A stretch of 49,371 nucleotides of DNA from Streptomyces sp. NRRL S-340. Its GTDB lineage: Bacteria; Actinomycetota; Actinomycetes; Streptomycetales; Streptomycetaceae. The notes below the pieces were generated by a model. It was not told where the DNA came from and ran no database searches. It worked only from the letters and a program-made list of their open reading frames with translations. The DNA is taken from assembly GCF_000720185.1 (NCBI RefSeq), contig NZ_JOIY01000054.1, positions 1-49,371 on the forward strand. The letters run 5' to 3'. A program made the translations under genes and the position numbers. Of this stretch, positions 42,778 to 49,371 are shown piece by piece. Within the stretch, counting starts at the first letter, position 1. The number at the start of each line of letters is the position of its first letter.

Positions 42778-42805
42778 CCCCGCCGGGCGCGGGGGAGGGC
42801 GTCCG

Positions 42806-43819
42806 TCAGGGGGCCGTCGGCGCCGGTCCGGAACTGGCGCGCACGGTCAGCTCGGGCGCGATGAGGACCACCTCGGCACCCTCGCGCCCGTCGAGCTTGG
42901 CCACCAGGCGCTCGACGGCGTGCCGGCCCATCTCCTGGGCGGGGACGGCGACCGAGGTGAGCCGGACGGAGGCCTGGACGGCCACCTGCTCGGGGCAGAT
43001 GGCGGCCACCGACACGTCCTCGGGCACGGCCCGGCCCTGCTGGCGCAGCAGGGCGAGCAGCGGCTCGACCGCGGACTCGTTCTGCACGACGAAGCCCGTG
43101 GTGCCCGGCCGCTCGTCGAAGATCCGGGCCAGGGTCGCCGCCATCGCGTCGTAGCCGCCCTCGCAGGGGCGGTGCAGTACCTTCAGGCCCAGCTCGCGCG
43201 CCCGGGAGCGCAGCCCGTCCAGGGTGCGTTCGGCGAAGCCGGTGTGCCGTTCGTAGACGGCGGGCGCCTCACCGATGACAGCGATGTCGCGGTGGCCGAG
43301 CTTCGCCAGGTGTTCCGCGCACAGCGCGCCGGTCGCGCCCCAGTCGAGGTCGACGCAGGTCAGTCCGGTGGCGTCGGCGGGCAGTCCGATGAGGACGCAG
43401 GGCTGGTGGGTGCCGCGCAGCAGGGGCAGCCGCTCGTCCTCCAGCTCGACGTCCATCAGGATCATCGCGTCGGCGAGCCCGCTGCCCGTCACCCGGCGCA
43501 CGGCGTCGGGGCCTTCCTCGCCGGTGAGCAGCAGGACGTCGTACCCGTGGGCGCGGGCGGCGGTCGCCACGGCGATGGCGATCTCCATCATCACCGGCAC
43601 GTACATGTCCGTACGCAGCGGGATCATCAGGGCGATGATGTTCGACCTGCTGCTGGCCAGCGCGCGGGCGCCCGCGTTCGGGTGGTAGCCCAGTTCGCGG
43701 ATGCTGTGCTCGACCCGCTCCCGGGTGCTCGCGGAGATGGACCGCTTGCCGCTGAGGACATAGCTCACCGTGCTCGCCGAGACTCCGGCGTGCCGCGCGA
43801 CCTCGGCGAGGGTGACCAT
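42806..43819 (-). CDS. LacI-family transcriptional regulator
   Basis: A 337-residue protein. ATG 43819 is preceded by GGAGAG; longer upstream frames run through the operators and are spurious. The N-terminal HTH is VTLAEVARHAGVSASTVSYV followed by the hinge GARALASSRSNIIALMIP. The periplasmic-binding-protein-like sensor domain follows (YDVLLLTGEEGPDAV, GLTCVDLDWGATGAL, GTTGFVVQNESAVEPLLALL). It should repress sugar-use genes and be released by a sugar ligand. Two GAAGCGCTTC-centred palindromes lie upstream, pointing to autoregulation. Its probable structural gene, the GH3 enzyme just downstream, is broken. Confidence 0.93.
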   Translation of the reverse strand: MVTLAEVARHAGVSASTVSYVLSGKRSISASTRERVEHSIRELGYHPNAGARALASSRSNIIALMIPLRTDMYVPVMMEIAIAVATAARAHGYDVLLLTGEEGPDAVRRVTGSGLADAMILMDVELEDERLPLLRGTHQPCVLIGLPADATGLTCVDLDWGATGALCAEHLAKLGHRDIAVIGEAPAVYERHTGFAERTLDGLRSRARELGLKVLHRPCEGGYDAMAATLARIFDERPGTTGFVVQNESAVEPLLALLRQQGRAVPEDVSVAAICPEQVAVQASVRLTSVAVPAQEMGRHAVERLVAKLDGREGAEVVLIAPELTVRASSGPAPTAP

Positions 43820-43837
43820 CAGCTCTCCAAGCTGGGT

Positions 43838-43847
43838 GAAGCGCTTC
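43838..43847. promoter_or_regulatory. LacI operator O1 (GAAGCGCTTC)
   Basis: A perfect 10-bp palindrome in the context GTGAAGCGCTTCGAC, 19-28 bases upstream of the lacI start, so bound repressor would block early transcription of lacI. Confidence 0.8.
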
Positions 43848-43924
43848 GACAGTGCGCCTGACCGGTAGGGTTGATTGTGAGGTTGGTTTCGACAGTATCC
43901 CCAGTTCCCAGTAGGTGTCCATAG

Positions 43925-43946
43925 CCTGTCGAAGCGCTTCGACAGG
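43925..43946. promoter_or_regulatory. LacI operator O2, 22-bp perfect palindrome
   Basis: Centred on GAAGCGCTTC and extended symmetrically to CCTGTC...GACAGG, about 105 bases upstream of lacI. An isolated half-site TTCGACAG is at 43888-43895. The 99-base centre-to-centre distance to O1 would allow looping. Confidence 0.85.
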
Positions 43947-44208
43947 TTTCCCGCCCGGCAATCCCCGTTGGACCCGGACGCCCCCTTGCGCCCCCGCCCC
44001 GGCGGACCCCTGCGCACATGCTCCCCCCGCATGACACCACACCGGGACACCCGCGGCCGCACCGGCCGCCCGCACGCTCGGCGGCCCGCACGCCAGGGGT
44101 GGTGGCACCGTCCGGTATCGGGTACATACGAACCAGTGGCACCGGTCGGTGAAGAAAACACCCAAGATCCCTATTCGCGGGGCGCGTTCCCGCGGTGAGG
44201 TGAGCCTC

Positions 44209-46152
44209 ATGTCCGCACCAGCGACCAGCAGACCCACCGTGAGCGAGCGCGAAGCCCGGCAGGTGGCGGAGGACGCCCGGGAGCAGCACTGGCGCAAACC
44301 CAGCTTCGCCAAGGAACTGTTCCTGGGCCGCTTCCGGCTCGACCTCATCCACCCCCACCCGCTCCCGGCCGACGACGACGTGCAGCGCGGCGAGGAGTTC
44401 CTGGCCAAGCTGCGCGACTTCTGCGAGACGAAGGTCGACTCCGCCCGGATCGAGCGCGACGCGCGGATCCCCGACGAGGTCGTCACCGGGCTCAAGGAGC
44501 TGGGCGCCCTCGGCATGAAGATCGACACCAGGTACGGCGGTCTCGGACTCACCCAGGTGTACTACAACAAGGCCCTCGCCCTGGCCGGCTCCGCCAGCCC
44601 CGCCATCGGGGCCCTGCTCTCCGCGCATCAGTCGATCGGCGTACCGCAACCGCTCAAACTCTTCGGCACCCAGGAGCAGAAGGACACGTTCCTGCCCCGC
44701 TGCGCCCGCACCGACATCTCCGCCTTCCTGCTCACCGAGCCGGACGTCGGCTCCGACCCGGCCCGCCTGGCGACCACGGCCGTGCCCGACGAGCGGGGCG
44801 ACTACGTCCTGGACGGCGTGAAGCTGTGGACCACCAACGGCGTGGTGGCCGACCTGCTCGTCGTCATGGCGCGCGTACCGAGGTCGGAGGGGCACCGGGG
44901 CGGCATCACCGCCTTCGTCGTCGAGGCCGCCGCCGAGGGCGTCACGGTGGAACACCGCAACGCCTTCATGGGCCTGCGCGGCATCGAGAACGGCGTCACC
45001 CGCTTCCACCGGGTCCGCGTCCCGGCCGCCCAGCGCATCGGCGAGGAGGGCCAGGGCCTCAAGATCGCCCTGACCACGCTCAACACCGGCCGGCTCTCCC
45101 TGCCGGCCATGTGCGCGGGCGCGGGCAAGTGGTGCCTGAAGATCGCCCGCGAGTGGTCCGCCGTCCGCGAGCAGTGGGGCAAGCCGGTCGCGCTGCACGA
45201 GGCGGTCGGCTCGAAGATGTCCTTCATCGCCGCCACCACCTTCGCCCTGGAGGCCGTGCTCGAACTGTCCTCCCAGATGGCCGACGAGGACCGCAACGAC
45301 ATCCGCATCGAGGCCGCCCTCGCCAAGCTCTACGGCTCGGAGATGGCCTGGAAGATGGCCGACGAACTGGTCCAGATCCGCGGCGGACGCGGCTTCGAGA
45401 CGGCCGCCTCCCTCGCCGCCCGCGGCGAACGCGCCGTCCCCGCCGAGCAGATGCTGCGCGACCTGCGCATCAACCGCATCTTCGAGGGCTCCACCGAGAT
45501 CATGCACCTCCTGATCGCCCGCGAGGCCGTCGACGCCCACCTCTCGGTCGCCGGCGATCTCATCGACCCCGGCAAGTCCCTCCAGGACAAGGCGAGGGCG
45601 GGCGCGAACGCGGGCGTCTTCTACGCGAAGTGGCTGCCGAAGCTGGTCGCGGGCCCCGGGCAACTGCCGCGCTCGTACGCCGAGTTCCACCCGCGCGGGC
45701 ACGCCGACCTCTCCGGGCACCTGCGCTTCGTCGAACGCCACGCCCGCAAGCTCGCCCGCTCCACCTTCTACGCCATGTCCCGCTGGCAGGGCCGGATGGA
45801 GACCAAGCAGGGCTTCCTGGGCCGCGTCGTGGACATCGGCGCCGAACTGTTCGCGATGAGCGCGGCCTGCGTGCGCGCCGAACTCCTGCGCACCCGCGGG
45901 GAGAACGGCCGCGAGGCCTACCAACTGGCCGACGCCTTCTGCCGCCAGGCCCGCATCCGCGTGGGCGAACTCTTCGACCGCCTGTGGAACAACACCGACG
46001 ACCTGGACCGCAAGGTCGTCAAGGGCGTCCTCGGCGGGGCCTACGAGTGGCTGGAGCAAGGAATCATCGACCCCTCGGACGACGGCCCGTGGATCGCCGA
46101 GCCGGAACCGGGCCCCAGCGCACAGGAGAACGTGCACCGCCCGATCCGCTGA
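44209..46152 (+). CDS. Long-chain-type acyl-CoA dehydrogenase with C-terminal extension
   Basis: A 647-residue flavoprotein. ATG 44209 with GAGGTGAG upstream is preferred; an in-frame ATG at 44149 would add 20 residues. The N-terminal ~60 residues include the conserved WRKPSFAKELFLGRFRLDLI. The dehydrogenase core has GALGMKIDTRYGGLGLTQ, ISAFLLTEPDVGSDPARL, WTTNGVVADLLVVMA, and near the C-terminal part of the core QIRGGRGFE and NRIFEGSTEIMHLLIAREA, which carries the active-site region. A further ~170-residue helical extension resembles that of VLCAD/ACAD9-type enzymes. It oxidises acyl-CoA to trans-2-enoyl-CoA in the first step of beta-oxidation. No beta-oxidation partners are adjacent. Confidence 0.92.
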   Translation: MSAPATSRPTVSEREARQVAEDAREQHWRKPSFAKELFLGRFRLDLIHPHPLPADDDVQRGEEFLAKLRDFCETKVDSARIERDARIPDEVVTGLKELGALGMKIDTRYGGLGLTQVYYNKALALAGSASPAIGALLSAHQSIGVPQPLKLFGTQEQKDTFLPRCARTDISAFLLTEPDVGSDPARLATTAVPDERGDYVLDGVKLWTTNGVVADLLVVMARVPRSEGHRGGITAFVVEAAAEGVTVEHRNAFMGLRGIENGVTRFHRVRVPAAQRIGEEGQGLKIALTTLNTGRLSLPAMCAGAGKWCLKIAREWSAVREQWGKPVALHEAVGSKMSFIAATTFALEAVLELSSQMADEDRNDIRIEAALAKLYGSEMAWKMADELVQIRGGRGFETAASLAARGERAVPAEQMLRDLRINRIFEGSTEIMHLLIAREAVDAHLSVAGDLIDPGKSLQDKARAGANAGVFYAKWLPKLVAGPGQLPRSYAEFHPRGHADLSGHLRFVERHARKLARSTFYAMSRWQGRMETKQGFLGRVVDIGAELFAMSAACVRAELLRTRGENGREAYQLADAFCRQARIRVGELFDRLWNNTDDLDRKVVKGVLGGAYEWLEQGIIDPSDDGPWIAEPEPGPSAQENVHRPIR

Positions 46153-46322
46153 CCACCCGCCCCGCCGGTCCAGCGGCGGCCCTGCAGGCCCCCGCCCCGC
46201 CCCACGGCGACCGCCGCCTGCCCCGCGGCGCGGCGGTCCCGCGCCGGGCCTGCCGTCAGGCGGGCCTGTCCCGGGGCGGTCCCGTGCCTGGCCCCGCACG
46301 GGCGGGACGGGCGCCCCCGCGG

Positions 46323-46352
46323 CGCGCGCCGGCGCGCATGCGCCGGCGCGCG
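46323..46352 (+). terminator. GC-only 13-bp hairpin upstream of dxr
   Basis: 46323-46335 pairs perfectly with 46340-46352 around a 4-base loop. It lies 171 bases after the acyl-CoA dehydrogenase stop, in a stretch of over 200 bases of GC-rich non-coding DNA before dxr. A terminator is the likely role. Confidence 0.7.
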
Positions 46353-46424
46353 ATCCGGGGCGCCCCGAACCCGCCCGGCGGACGCGCTGTCCTGAGACAC
46401 AGGCGGTGCGGCCACAATGGGGGG

Positions 46425-47687
46425 ATGAGCGACAGTCCAGCCCCTCTCGCCGATCCGCATCTCGTCTTCGACCCCGTCAGCGGGGACGGACCCAAGGACG
46501 TGGTCGTCCTCGGGTCCACCGGGTCCATCGGCACCCAGGCCGTCGACCTCGTGCTGCGCCACCCGGACCGCTTCCGGGTCACCGCGCTCTCCGCCAACGG
46601 CGGCCGGGTCGGTCTCCTCGCCGAGCAGGCGTTCCGGCTGCGGGCGCGGACCGTGGCCGTGGCCCGCGAGGACGTCGTACCCGCCCTGCGCGAGGCGCTG
46701 GCCGCGCAGTACGGGAGCGCCGGGCCGCTCCCCGAGATCCTGGCCGGGCCCGACGCGGCCACCCACGTCGCCGCCTCCGAGTGCCACACCGTCCTCAACG
46801 GCATCACCGGATCCATCGGCCTGGCCCCGACCCTCGCCGCCCTTGAGGCGGGCCGCACCCTCGCGCTCGCCAACAAGGAGTCGCTCATCGTCGGCGGCCC
46901 GCTGGTCAAGGCAGTGGCCGAGCCGGGTCAGATCATCCCGGTGGACTCCGAGCACGCCGCGCTCTTCCAGGCCCTGGCCGGCGGGACCCGGGCGGATGTG
47001 CGCAAGCTCGTCGTCACCGCCTCCGGCGGCCCCTTCCGCGGCCGTACCAAGGAAGAACTCGCCGACGTCGGCGTCGAGGACGCCCTCGCCCACCCCACCT
47101 GGGCGATGGGTCCGGTGATCACGGTGAACTCCGCGACCCTCGTCAACAAGGGCCTGGAGGTCATCGAGGCCCACCTGCTGTACGACATCCCCTTCGACCG
47201 CATCGAGGTCGTCGTCCACCCGCAGTCGTACGTCCACTCGATGGTCGAGTTCACCGACGGGTCCACCCTCGCGCAGGCGACGCCCCCCGACATGCGCGGG
47301 CCCATCGCCATCGGCCTCGGCTGGCCCGAACGGGTTCCCGACGCCGCCCCCGCCTTCGACTGGAGCAAGGCCTCCACCTGGGAGTTCTTCCCCCTCGACA
47401 CCGAAGCCTTCCCCTCCGTCGGCCTCGCCCGGCACGTCGGCCGGCTCGCGGGCACCGCCCCGGCCGTGTTCAATGCGGCCAACGAGGAGTGCGTCGACGC
47501 GTTCCTGCGCGGCGCACTGCCCTTCAACGGGATCATGGAGACCGTGACACAAGTGGTCGAGGAGCACGGCACACCCCGCACGGGAACTACGCTGACCCTG
47601 CCGGACGTCCTCGAAGCGGAGACCTGGGCCCGCTCCCGCGCCCGGGAACTGACAGCGCAGACGGCGACCGCGGAGGCGCGTGCATGA
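46425..47687 (+). CDS. dxr: 1-deoxy-D-xylulose 5-phosphate reductoisomerase
   Basis: A 420-residue second enzyme of the MEP isoprenoid pathway, converting DXP to MEP with NADPH. Motifs are [18 protein letters not shown] (NADPH binding), [26 protein letters not shown] (metal binding), [29 protein letters not shown] and [17 protein letters not shown] (substrate and metal site), and [20 protein letters not shown] 46425 follows a GGGG stretch. The stop overlaps the protease gene start (ATGA), and ispG follows, the conserved actinobacterial order dxr-protease-ispG. Confidence 0.97.
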   Translation: MSDSPAPLADPHLVFDPVSGDGPKDVVVLGSTGSIGTQAVDLVLRHPDRFRVTALSANGGRVGLLAEQAFRLRARTVAVAREDVVPALREALAAQYGSAGPLPEILAGPDAATHVAASECHTVLNGITGSIGLAPTLAALEAGRTLALANKESLIVGGPLVKAVAEPGQIIPVDSEHAALFQALAGGTRADVRKLVVTASGGPFRGRTKEELADVGVEDALAHPTWAMGPVITVNSATLVNKGLEVIEAHLLYDIPFDRIEVVVHPQSYVHSMVEFTDGSTLAQATPPDMRGPIAIGLGWPERVPDAAPAFDWSKASTWEFFPLDTEAFPSVGLARHVGRLAGTAPAVFNAANEECVDAFLRGALPFNGIMETVTQVVEEHGTPRTGTTLTLPDVLEAETWARSRARELTAQTATAEARA

Positions 47688-48988
47688 CGTCCCTGATGAT
47701 GATCCTCGGCATAGTCGTCTTCGTGATCGGCCTGCTGGTCTCCATCGCGTGGCACGAGCTGGGACATCTGTCCACCGCCAAGCTCTTCGGCATCCGCGTG
47801 CCGCAGTACATGGTCGGCTTCGGCCCGACGATCTTCTCGCGCAAGAAGGGCGAGACGGAGTACGGCATCAAGGCCATCCCGTTCGGCGGCTACATCCGCA
47901 TGATCGGCATGTTCCCGCCGGGCGACGACGGCCGGGTCACCGCCCGCTCCACCTCACCCTGGCGCGGCATGATCGAGGACGCCCGCTCGGCCGCGTACGA
48001 GGAGCTGGAGCCCGGCGACGAGAAGCGCATGTTCTACACGCGCGCCCCGTGGAAGCGGGTCATCGTCATGTTCGCCGGCCCCTTCATGAACCTCGTCCTC
48101 GCGGTGGCCCTGTTCCTCATCGTGCTGATGGGCTTCGGCATCTCGCAGCAGACGACCTCCGTCAGCTCCGTCTCGCAGTGCGTCATCGCGCAGAGCGAGA
48201 ACCGCGACACGTGCAAGAAGGGCGACGCGCTCTCCCCGGCCGCCGCCGCGGGGATGCGGGCCGGGGACCGGATCGTCGCCTTCGACGGCGTCAGGACCGA
48301 CGACTGGGACCGCCTGTCCGACCTCATCCGCGCCAACCCCGGCAAGCAGGTGCCGATCGTCGTCGACCGGGGCGGCCATGACGTCACCCTGCACGCGAAG
48401 ATCGCCACCAACCAGGTCGCCAAGAAGGACTCCCACGGTCAGATCGTCCAGGGCCAGTACGTCACCGCCGGGTTCCTCGGCTTCAGCGCGGCCACCGGCA
48501 TCGTCCGCCAGGACTTCGGCCAGTCCGTGACCTGGATGGGCGACCGGCTCGGCGAGGCCGTCGACTCCATCGCGAGCCTGCCCGGCAAGATCCCGGCCCT
48601 GTGGGACGCGGCCTTCGACGGCGCCCCCCGCCAGCCCGACTCCCCGATGGGCGTGGTCGGCGCGGCCCGCGTCGGCGGCGACATCTTCACCCTGGACATC
48701 CCGCCCACCCAGCAGCTGGCCATGGCCATGATGCTGGTCGCCGGCTTCAACCTCTCCCTGTTCCTCTTCAACATGCTGCCGCTGCTGCCGCTGGACGGCG
48801 GGCACATCGCCGGCGCCCTGTGGGAGTCGCTGCGCCGCCACCTGGCCAAGGTGCTGCGCCGCCCGGACCCGGGCCCGTTCGACGTGGCGAAGCTGATGCC
48901 GGTGGCCTACGTCGTGGCCAGCGTCTTCATCTGCTTCACCATCCTCGTCCTCATCGCGGACGTCGTTAACCCCGTCAAAATCACGTAG
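47684..48988 (+). CDS. RseP-type site-2 metalloprotease
   Basis: A 434-residue membrane zinc protease. ATG 47684 overlaps the dxr stop by 4 bases and follows GGAGG. The first helix contains the active site HELGH at 24-28 ([13 protein letters not shown]). [27 protein letters not shown] is the family loop. A PDZ domain is at about 185-245 ([24 protein letters not shown]), and the third zinc ligand is in [11 protein letters not shown] near the C-terminus. Such proteases cut membrane-bound anti-sigma factors or small membrane proteins. It is the Rip1/RseP counterpart of Streptomyces; its target cannot be read from here. Confidence 0.95.
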   Translation: MTSLMMILGIVVFVIGLLVSIAWHELGHLSTAKLFGIRVPQYMVGFGPTIFSRKKGETEYGIKAIPFGGYIRMIGMFPPGDDGRVTARSTSPWRGMIEDARSAAYEELEPGDEKRMFYTRAPWKRVIVMFAGPFMNLVLAVALFLIVLMGFGISQQTTSVSSVSQCVIAQSENRDTCKKGDALSPAAAAGMRAGDRIVAFDGVRTDDWDRLSDLIRANPGKQVPIVVDRGGHDVTLHAKIATNQVAKKDSHGQIVQGQYVTAGFLGFSAATGIVRQDFGQSVTWMGDRLGEAVDSIASLPGKIPALWDAAFDGAPRQPDSPMGVVGAARVGGDIFTLDIPPTQQLAMAMMLVAGFNLSLFLFNMLPLLPLDGGHIAGALWESLRRHLAKVLRRPDPGPFDVAKLMPVAYVVASVFICFTILVLIADVVNPVKIT

Positions 48989-49001
48989 CAACCCGCTGTT
49001 C

Positions 49002-49036
49002 GAGGCGGCCGGGCAGGTGTCCTGTCCGGCCGCCTC
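49002..49036 (+). terminator. Strong hairpin after the dxr-protease pair
   Basis: GAGGCGGCCGG (49002-49012) pairs with CCGGCCGCCTC (49026-49036), continued inward by CAGG/CCTG around a 3-base loop, 13 bases after the protease stop. ispG downstream therefore probably has its own promoter in 49037-49158. Confidence 0.85.
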
Positions 49037-49158
49037 CCATTGAGTGGGTTTGCCGGGTGGGATGTGCCGATGATCGGGGCGGTGCCGTAATCTCGAAGCC
49101 TGGAGCCCGCCGCAGAACGGGGCCGGACCTTGATCCACGACTTGGGGTTGCACAGCAG

Positions 49159-49371
49159 ATGACTGCGATTTCTCTCGGCATGCCGTCCGTTCCGACCAAG
49201 CTCGCCGAGCGCCGCAGGAGCCGGCAGATCCAGGTCGGATCCGTGGCGGTCGGTGGGGACGCGCCGGTCTCCGTGCAGTCGATGACGACGACGCGTACGT
49301 CGGACATCGGTGCGACGTTGCAGCAGATCGCGGAGCTGACCGCGTCGGGCTGCCAGATCGTCCGCGTCGCG
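49159..49371 (+). CDS. ispG: 4-hydroxy-3-methylbut-2-enyl diphosphate synthase, 5' part
   Basis: The first 71 codons, cut by the window end. ATG 49159 begins [12 protein letters not shown]. The next part, [31 protein letters not shown], is the family N-terminus, followed by [22 protein letters not shown], the start of the TIM barrel that binds methylerythritol cyclodiphosphate. The 4Fe-4S cysteines lie in the missing C-terminal part. It catalyses the next-to-last MEP-pathway step and belongs with dxr two genes upstream. Confidence 0.97.
   Translation, partial: MTAISLGMPSVPTKLAERRRSRQIQVGSVAVGGDAPVSVQSMTTTRTSDIGATLQQIAELTASGCQIVRVA

Noticed and set aside
44826..47687. 953-codon frame fusing part of the acyl-CoA dehydrogenase region to dxr
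   Set aside because: The sequence before 46425 is out of frame with the dehydrogenase and lacks domain features; dxr starts at ATG 46425.

Overview
The window is high-GC actinobacterial DNA, almost certainly Streptomyces. Third codon positions are nearly always G or C, many genes start at GTG or TTG, the one TTA codon I found sits in a regulator, and the gene content is typical of the genus (contractile injection system, DUF4190 proteins, GH18 chitinase with a DasR-type operator, gabT/PucR block, dxr-protease-ispG). The left end is a contig end: bases 1-64 are an Illumina Nextera i7 adapter, not genome.

Region 1 (65-15514) is one flank of a phage-tail-like contractile injection system (CIS). 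On the minus strand, read right to left, it holds a small LuxR-type regulator, a DUF4255/cap-type protein (Cis16-like), an AAA+ ATPase (Cis15-like), sheath (Cis2), inner tube (Cis1), two small tail/baseplate-type proteins and a very long Pro/Ala/Ser-rich protein cut by the contig end. A membrane protein with a C-terminal ricin-type lectin is divergent from the sheath gene. A 1062-aa LAL-type regulator carrying a TTA codon is divergent from the small regulator. Baseplate, spike and tape-measure genes are not here and should lie beyond the contig end.

Region 2 (15515-18129) starts with a repeat-containing intergenic stretch and a small membrane protein. It then holds a two-gene RiPP locus: a 26-codon precursor ending in AWYIWY, followed by a compact cytochrome P450. 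The core equals the hexapeptide of tryptorubin A, so this is an atropopeptide gene cluster.

Region 3 (18130-35000) carries a glycerophosphodiesterase, an adenosine-deaminase-family enzyme (probably the aminodeoxyfutalosine deaminase of futalosine-type menaquinone synthesis), two tandem DUF4190 membrane proteins, a NADAR protein, and a polyamine uptake and catabolism operon (aldehyde dehydrogenase, PotD/A/B/C-type transporter, FAD amine oxidase). After these come a small conserved protein, a chitinase under a DasR-like operator, a PAP2 phosphatase and gabT. Putrescine can thus be imported and taken through aminobutyraldehyde to GABA, and GabT passes it on to succinate semialdehyde.

Region 4 (35000-49371) has a membrane-anchored P-loop ATPase, a PucR regulator, a second aldehyde dehydrogenase, a decayed GH3 beta-glucosidase with its LacI regulator and operators still intact, a long acyl-CoA dehydrogenase, and the MEP-pathway pair dxr and ispG (the latter cut by the window end) flanking an RseP-type site-2 protease. 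Regions 3 and 4 match, from memory, the S. coelicolor SCO566x-SCO5696 neighbourhood, whereas the CIS locus of that species lies elsewhere (SCO424x-426x). The CIS block is therefore in a different place in this strain.
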